Position numbers and translations under genes: made by a program. Shown here one piece after another: positions 57,519 through 64,000 of a stretch of 64,000 nucleotides of DNA. Position 1 is the first letter of the stretch. The number at the start of each line of letters is the position of its first letter. Origin of the DNA: Urophycis tenuis (Eukaryota > Chordata > Actinopteri > Gadiformes > Phycidae); the NCBI GenBank assembly GCA_036785325.1, contig JAXIVH010000081.1, forward strand, positions 632,025-696,024. Reading direction: 5' to 3'. The notes under the pieces are model-generated. The model ran no database searches, was not told the origin of the DNA, and saw nothing but the letters and a program-made list of their open reading frames with translations.

Positions 57519-60500
57519 TCAGTCCTGTGACTGACCCAAAAGGCTGTCCACCGCCTTCTGAAAGTCAGTGAAAGTCTCAAATCTCTGCCCCGAAAACTCC
57601 TTAGAAGGGGAGGACTTGGAGGCTTCACAGAACGTCTTCCTCTTGTATTTTTTGTGGCCTTGTTTAGGCTGGCCACAGAGAGCACAGATGTACATTTTTA
57701 TCTGGCGAGGTCCAGACCCCTCACGCTCTGCCTTTTTCCTCTTATAGACCGTCGACCGCGCTAGAGACAGAGATGATGATGTGGGAGCCTGCGTGGTCAA
57801 GGCAGCAGATGAGGTAGTGGAGGAGGTAGTGGACAGACAGCAGACGATGTGGGAGGCGTGGACCCAGAGGACAAGGACAGGGCGACCAAGGAAGGCTTCA
57901 CCACCTGACTGGACTGGGCACTTGATGACGACGCCCCTCTCGGAAGAATGGGGAGGGGGCGGGGGACCCTTCTTTTGAGGTGCCTCGTTCCTGCCAAAGA
58001 CGGTGTGACCTCATACTTCACCTGAGGCCGGCTGGTGTGAGGTCTCTCCACAGGCAACTCTGGTGCTGGGGTTTGCGTTGCGTCAGCAATGCTCTGGTGG
58101 CGACGGAGGACAGCCAACCCTTGATCTGTGTGCCGAGTTTGCTGAGCTCAGCGTCATCCACCGTCACTCTCTGCTGCGCCCGCTGATACATCGTGGTCAC
58201 CTGTTGTTTCTGCGGTGACCCTCGCCCCTTGCCTCCACAGTCGGGATGCAGCCAGAGCTGTTTGATGAGGCAGTACATCAGCCTGTTCTTCCTGGAGTCC
58301 AGCAGATGTGCAGCTGAGTACCGCTTGCTGAACTTCAGCTTCTGTACCAACGCCGATTCTGCTGGATCTCCACTGGTGCGGCTGAAGAGGGCGTTTCCCC
58401 AGCGCGCAGAGTAGAGGGAGTCAAACTGCTGGATGCTGCGATCGTGGAGGTCCAGCTTGTTCCAGGCAGCGATGACTTTCTGCCTCGTGGAGTTGCTGAT
58501 GGCAAGCTTCCCCTCCTCCAAGGCAATGTCCACAAGAACTTTGCTGAGCTCCTCCACGTGCTCGTACCCAGGCAGATGACTCGGTCCGCACACATCCTCC
58601 ACACAGGGGTCGAGGTCAGCAGCCACAGCCTGGTCAGTGAGGGAGATGGTCTTCCTCAGAGGAGTTAGAGCGTCACCCTCACTGTCAGAGGTATAGCCTG
58701 CATCTGGATCCTCCTCCACCTCCCCCGGGTCCTCCGCGTCATCTCCTTCATCCTCTGCTTCCTGGAGTGTCTGCCGGGCCTGGGAGTAGTGATGAGGAGC
58801 GCTGAATGCAGACTGAGCAAAGAGGTACTCGAGTCCGATCCGCTCATCACCAGCCGGAACAGGAGGCCTGTAGTTGGCTTCCTCCACCTCCCCAAACAGT
58901 TCCTGACACCGCTGATTCAGGCGATGAACAAGAGGAGACAGGTACGTCATATGTCTCCTCCCCTTTTGCCCTCTGACACTCGCCGACTCCCTGTCCGAGT
59001 TCCACCGAGCGATCCCGGCCAGCAGGTACACCTGGAACGGTACAGCGGCACAGCGAGGGCCCGGGATCATGTTGGGCAGGAAGGAGTGGAAGCCCTCCAG
59101 ACTGTTGCTCCCTCTGACTGTGGTGTAGTACGGGAGCCGGACACCGTTGCGGGTGACAGGCTTTTTGATGTTATACATGTTCCGCCCCGGTGGATCCTGG
59201 ATGCACTCCAGGTGCTTCTGCTGGTTCTCCTAAACGTGGTCGACAGCTGCCTCGTCACTGCCAAATCACTGTGAAATTATGCAGAGACTCACCGTAATGT
59301 TAACACGGCTGGGAAAACTGCTCTGTGTGCTGGGGTGAGTTGCCTCAAGATGCCTTCCTCCCATGACAGGAACCGACCAATGGCGCGGTCCTCTGACTGT
59401 TTGGCAGCTTTCCGGCAGGCGTTGCAGGCCAGGCCAGGACTTCTGTTAACATGGAGTACCAGCCTCCGACGTCACAGATCTGCCGAACAGTCTTTGAGTA
59501 CCCACATCGGTAAAGGAACGCCTGGCCGTCGTTCCTTGCAGGACACGCGGGCCTGGGGCAGCGAAGACTGTACTGCCACACACCTACTGGTCTCCAGAAA
59601 AACAGACGGCTCTGAAAAAAGGAGTCTGCTGAAGGCACTCTCCCCCCCATCACGCCAGGAGATTCAGGTGGGTGAAACCACATCCGGTCAGCTTTCAGGA
59701 CTCTCCTCCACCTCGTCTTCCCATGCTTGTCCTGGTATGCCATGGGCTTTTGAAAGAGCCCCCTCTCATCATCTCCCTTCAGCCACTTCAAGTCTTCTGC
59801 GGGGAGACCATGAAGACTGGATTCCCACATTTGATGCCATCCCTCAAATGTAATCTGAAACAGCAGAACACAAACAAACAAAGTTTATGTAAAACCCATT
59901 AGGCACACTAGGAATAATTTTCCCGTTTTGTCAGTTTCAAGCATTACCTCAGGGTGTGCAGCTTCTCCTTCAGCTGTCACGGAGGTGGCCTCACATGGCT
60001 GAGGTGACATGGCACCAGTCCTCTGATCTTCACCGCTAGTGGATGATGCAGGAGCCTTAAAACAGATCAGTGTATTAGTATAAACATGTACTGACTGATT
60101 GGTTGTCTCTGCTTTGATTTTCTAACTGTAACCCTTTCACAGAGTACAGAGACACAGGGGTGACACAGTTGCGTTCCCTAGCTCTTCTCCTGGGTCTGCG
60201 CTCACACACTGACATTCATCCCTCCCTTACTTGTATTTTACTTACTGCATTTGCACTCTGAATTGCACAGCAACATGTTGTTGGCCCACCCTTAACTTAT
60301 ATACATTAATTTAGATGAGCATACTTTTTGTGGTCCATGTTGCCAGGTACAAATATTAACTTACCGCTGTCTGGGCGTGGGTGTCTGTGCGTGGCTTCTG
60401 TGGAGTATCTGACTGGCACACCTCTTCTTGTTCTCTCTCTCTACCCCTAGCATCCTCTGATAACATCAAAGACTTTAGTTTACACTTGTTTTATGCTGAC

Positions 60501-62235
60501 CTATTTGATACAAGTTCTGCATTAATACAAGATTTGTGCAATGGTGACATTATTTCAAGACCTCAGAAAACTCATATGTACCTTCTCTTTCAAAGGTGGC
60601 AAGCGCTTCTACCAGCAGTGCATCATCTCCCCCAGCTGGACCCTGCTGAGCTGGAGGTGGCAGTGACAGGGGCGGACACAGCTGAAGGGGCCTTGGAGGC
60701 AGAGGCTGACACAGCTGGGGGGGCCTTGAAGGCGGAGGCTGACACAGCTGAAGGGGCCTTGAAGGCTGTGGTGGACACAGCTGAAGGGGCCTTGGAGGCA
60801 GAGGCTGACACAGCTGAAGGGGCCTTGAAGGCAGAGGCGGACACAGCTGAAGGGGCCTTGAAGGCAGAGGCGGACACAGCTGAAGGGGCCTTGAAGGCAG
60901 AGGCAGACACAGCTGGGGGGAGCCTTGAAGGCGGAGGCTGACACAGCTGGAGGGGCCTCGGAGGCAGAGGTGGACGCTGCAGCAGAGGCCTTGGAGACAG
61001 TGGAGGTGGCAGCTGGTGTAGGCGAAGCCATATCCTGTTGAGGTTTCTGTAAAATACAGTTGAATTGCCTGGGAAGTGCCATAATTAAAAGTGTTCATAA
61101 TGTAAACAAAAATCAATAGTGTGTTCTATCACGTGTACACACTGTGGTCAAATTAGTTTGTGAAATCATATTAGAAAGCATTGTATTCTAGAAAAATGCT
61201 GTAGGCATCACAGTAAATCCATAGGGTAATCATTTTTTTGAGTAGCTTGCCCAACACTGTAAGCACCTTAACCTACCTCCTTGTCAAGGATGTATTGCCT
61301 GAACCTCTTAAAGGACTTGGTTGTGATGTCGTCCTCCTTCATGGCCAGCCACTGCCTCACTGATGTGTATGCCTCCTGAGCCATCCTCCGCTCGTGGGCA
61401 CTTCCAGCTTGTGGGTCGGCATGCAGGCGTTTGTGCAGACTGTACCACTGCCACATTTCCTGAACGGTGAAGGAACGGAAGCGGCCCTGACCATAGACGG
61501 CCCTGTCCACATTTACCTCCAGGTGGCAGTAAATGGCAGGGAACAGCTGCACATACTTCAAGAGATGCTCCTTCACCCACTCGTCGATTATGGGCCTCCT
61601 CTCAGGATGACGGCTCTCATTGATGTGGCGATCAAGGAGACTATAACATTACATAACATTGTTATTTCATAACTGTGTACAATGTCATACTATTTACTGC
61701 AACATACTTACTATTTAATGTACCCCACATCATTTTCTGCCAGCCATCTGAAACCAGCTGGCCCAGGCACTGCACCTCTGTGGGATCTGGTGTGATCAAC
61801 TGGCATCTCCTTTTGGCTGAAGACAAGGTTAACACAAAAGGTTCTAGTGCTCTGCTTTTAATTATCATGGCTGCTCTTTAACACAGGATGGAAACACCTC
61901 CATGACCCCCAGCTATTACCTTCTTTATAAGCCGTTTCTGGGTCCCTTAACCTGCTGTCATCCTGTGTGGAGTGTGATGATCTGGACTGGACAGCTTTGG
62001 CCTCCTTGGATGCCTTAAGAAGGCATTGCTGCCTGTCTTGGGGCACAGTTGTGTCCAAAATAGACAATGCAGGCATCAATGGATCCATTTTGGGCGTCTC
62101 TTCTGAAAGACAAGCAGTAAAGTCCTTCATGTTCATTGGCACTTTATGCAGACCAGAGTGGAGCTCTCTCTTGAAAAGGTTATATTGTGATGTAATGCAC
62201 TTAAGCAGACCGGAATTATTCACATTTGCTCCCAT
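57519..62235 (-). pseudogene. DUF6729-like multi-exon gene of element E, copy 2 (middle deleted, frameshifted)
   Basis: On the minus strand, the first exon runs 62235-61920 and is complete (MGANVNNSGLL to a GTAATA donor). The FGKY-type exon has lost about 31 bases and its motif. The WVKEHLLKYVQLFPA exon is 61631-61270, and the Ala/Ser/Pro repeat exon about 61040-60590. The DUF6729-like exon is 59854-59293 but carries a 5-base duplication (GGCCT) that shifts the frame. After a deletion, an exon from 59229 reads ENQQKHLECIQDPPG, then RGSNSLEGFH, IPGPRC and AGIARWNSDRES. It continues about 390 residues with an acidic region. A last frame, 57800-57519, ends with CALCGQPKQGHKKYKRKTFC, a zinc-knuckle-like tail. 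From memory, fish DUF6729 proteins have these blocks in this order. The enzyme type is not established. Confidence 0.6.
60660..60955 (-). repeat. 11-residue coding repeat, E2 copy
   Basis: About nine to ten units of the AFKAPSAVSAS type on the minus strand, more than in E1. Confidence 0.85.
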
Positions 62236-62485
62236 TGTAACGTATTATATCTCGGTCAGTATTCAATGATCTTTGGCTATACTCTCCATGGTATGGAGAA
62301 ATGTGGGAGATGTCGTCTCAATGCATGTTAGATGCATTGAGGATTTCAGAATAGGATTCACATAGGATTTCAGAAAAGATATGCTTTTAGAGAGTTTAGG
62401 CTAATTAATTCGCTTGCCATTTATGGTGCTGGTAAAAAAAATATGTCATCCATACTATTGGTTCACCAACATGTAGTAGAGGACT

Positions 62486-62874
62486 GTCACGAGTTGCTGA
62501 GGGGTTGGACCCAAGTGCAGAGAGGCGAGGCAGGCAGGAGTACTTTTGCTCTTTTAATTCAAAACTAAGGCAAAGATACAGGAACACAGATGACAACTCA
62601 CATGAACGGCGACGACACCAAACGGCGACGACACCAAACACGACAAGACTCGGACAAAGACTGAACAGAAGACAGGACTTAAATACACAGACTAATTACA
62701 AACCCAAGACAGGTGAGGGAACAAGACACAGGTGAACATGATGGGGCAATCACCAAGGGAAACAGGACACAGGGGAAACAGAGCAAACCAATGAAAACCA
62801 GACAGACAGACCAAGACAAGGGGAAACACAAAGCAAACCAATGAAAATGACAGAACACAGAAACAGATCATGAC
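62486..62874. mobile_element. Nested 8-bp-TSD element, E2 copy
   Basis: Starts GTCACGAGTTGCTG and ends GATCATGAC; AGAGGACT flanks both ends (62478-62485 and 62875-62882). It differs from E1 by a small duplication (CGGCGACGACACCAAA). Confidence 0.65.
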
Positions 62875-62882
62875 AGAGGACT

Positions 62883-64000
62883 ATGTATTTGGCAAGGTAT
62901 GGAAGAAGGTTTGACATGTATGATAAATCACAACTAGAGGTTTTATATCTCATAAAACATGATTTTATGTGGTTTAACTACCTTTCTCTTAACAGTAGGG
63001 GCCAAAATATAGACTGTTCATTTGCCTACAACACAGGTCATTGTGTTGTGCATGGTATTGAGGAACATGAGACATGTCTCAGCTGTGATTATCACACATG
63101 TGGAGCCTGTGTACTTATAGAAAATATATAGGTTAATGTGTTAAATCAGCTTCCCCCTAATGGTAGAGGCAAAAATGTATCGATGTACACTTGGTTTACA
63201 AATATACAATACCGGTTTATGCATGGGTCATGGTCCACCAATGTAATGAAACCCCCTAAACTATGCATGTTCTAAAAGTATATGAACTCAAGATATGTCA
63301 TATAACATCAAATGAGACATATCCCATCTTACTCTATACCATGCACAATGCACAGACCTGAATTGTATAAGCAAGTCAAGTGTACAGTCGATACATTTTG
63401 GCTTCTGCTATCAAGGCAAAGTTAATGAAACCACTTAAATTATATATTGTAAAAAAGCCTGTACTCTCTAAATTTAATCAAACACATATTTAGACATGCC
63501 CCACCTTTCTCCACCCCATGTACAATAAATAGCCCTGTACAATACATGCCCCAAAAGGAAATTTGTGGATATAAAAGAATGATTGTTAACAATGCAAGAT
63601 TCTAAATTCCATGTTTGAGTAGATGGGATCAGATATTCTGTAGAATGTTTTTTCCCACAACATTCTTAACACAGATTTGTCAGTGTTGATCCCCCCGGTT
63701 CAATGACGACTTGCGAATTTCTTTACTGGCATTTATTGTATGAATATCACACATTAAATCATTGCAATGCTTGCGATGCCTTTACGCCGTGAGAACTAGA
63801 AAACACATAAAACATACACATTTACAAATATACAATGAAACATAGAGCTAAACTTAACATGAACTTAAATGACATACACATACCTCATTGGCCGCACACC
63901 AAAGGGAGTAGGTGAAACTTAGGTTAACTTTCTTTGCTTTCGTTAAACCTTAAACTTTAAAGGAGCTGCTTGACTTGAGTGGCGAGTAACGTGTTTATTA
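62883..64000 (-). other. 5' non-coding part of E2
   Basis: Inverted counterpart of 38171-39100. It is AT-rich with no exon, and includes the donor-like GAG|GTATGT (minus strand, near 63885). Confidence 0.6.

Larger units (their letters stand above)
56381..64000 (-). mobile_element. Element E copy 2 (E2), runs off the window
   Basis: Inverted copy of E1. At the window end it reaches sequence matching 38171-38210, so its own 5' region lies outside. It keeps the 3' coding part and 3' flank that E1 has lost. It lacks the stretch matching 42620-43240, which is cut out between GTGATTTG and GCAGTGACG near 59267. Confidence 0.65.

Overview
The window is vertebrate nuclear DNA, almost certainly from a teleost fish. 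The evidence is small spliced exons with GT-AG introns, very long dinucleotide microsatellites, fish-type repeat tails, degenerate tRNA-like sequences, and the gene pair kdm6b-tmem88, which is adjacent in vertebrates including human. The density of long dinucleotide arrays recalls gadiform (cod-like) genomes, but that is only a weak inference. Nothing bacterial, phage or CRISPR-like was seen.

Region 1 (about 1-15,100) is the histone H3K27 demethylase gene kdm6b on the + strand. The start codon is at 1091 and the stop ends at 13376. The 3' half (from about 7300, with the JmjC and zinc-binding exons at 9089-13376) is clean and splices in phase. The 5' proline/histidine/glutamine-rich half needs several frame changes inside exons, which looks like sequence error in low-complexity DNA. 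Region 2 (15,100-22,050) is intergenic with simple repeats. Region 3 (22,056-25,350) is tmem88, two coding exons, ending in the KVWV PDZ-binding tail that recruits Dishevelled. Its stop codon lies in a 33-bp minisatellite.

Region 4 (about 24,960-64,000) is repeat-built. A roughly 10-kb segment S occurs twice in direct orientation (S1 24,960-34,836 and S2 44,551-54,680). The left break of S2 lies in the tmem88 3' minisatellite. S holds an LTR-retrotransposon remnant with a tRNA-Lys primer-binding site, a BED/hAT transposon relic, a GC-rich ATGGCGGCG segment, a minisatellite, a LINE tail, a nonautonomous element with about 280-bp terminal inverted repeats and an integrase-type HTH remnant, a tRNA-Lys gene, and many tRNA-like relics. 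S2 alone also carries a good tRNA-Ala(AGC).

Flanking S2 are two oppositely oriented copies of a larger element, E. E1 is 37,374-43,829 on + and is followed by a partial 5' copy to 44,550. E2 is on -, from beyond the window end down to about 56,381, followed by a partial 5' copy at 54,711-55,690. E carries a multi-exon gene. Its parts resemble, from memory, a poorly described fish family with an FGKY-type motif, a DUF6729-like Cys-containing block, an RG-x-x-S-x-E-x-F-H block and a C-terminal zinc-knuckle-like tail. E1 and E2 carry complementary internal deletions plus frameshifts, so neither is intact. Younger insertions decorate the locus: a 2.5-kb element with 8-bp target duplication (34,837-37,365), a 656-bp Harbinger-like MITE (55,722-56,377), and a 373/389-bp element nested in both E copies. 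A perfect 30-bp palindrome sits at the S2/E2 junction.
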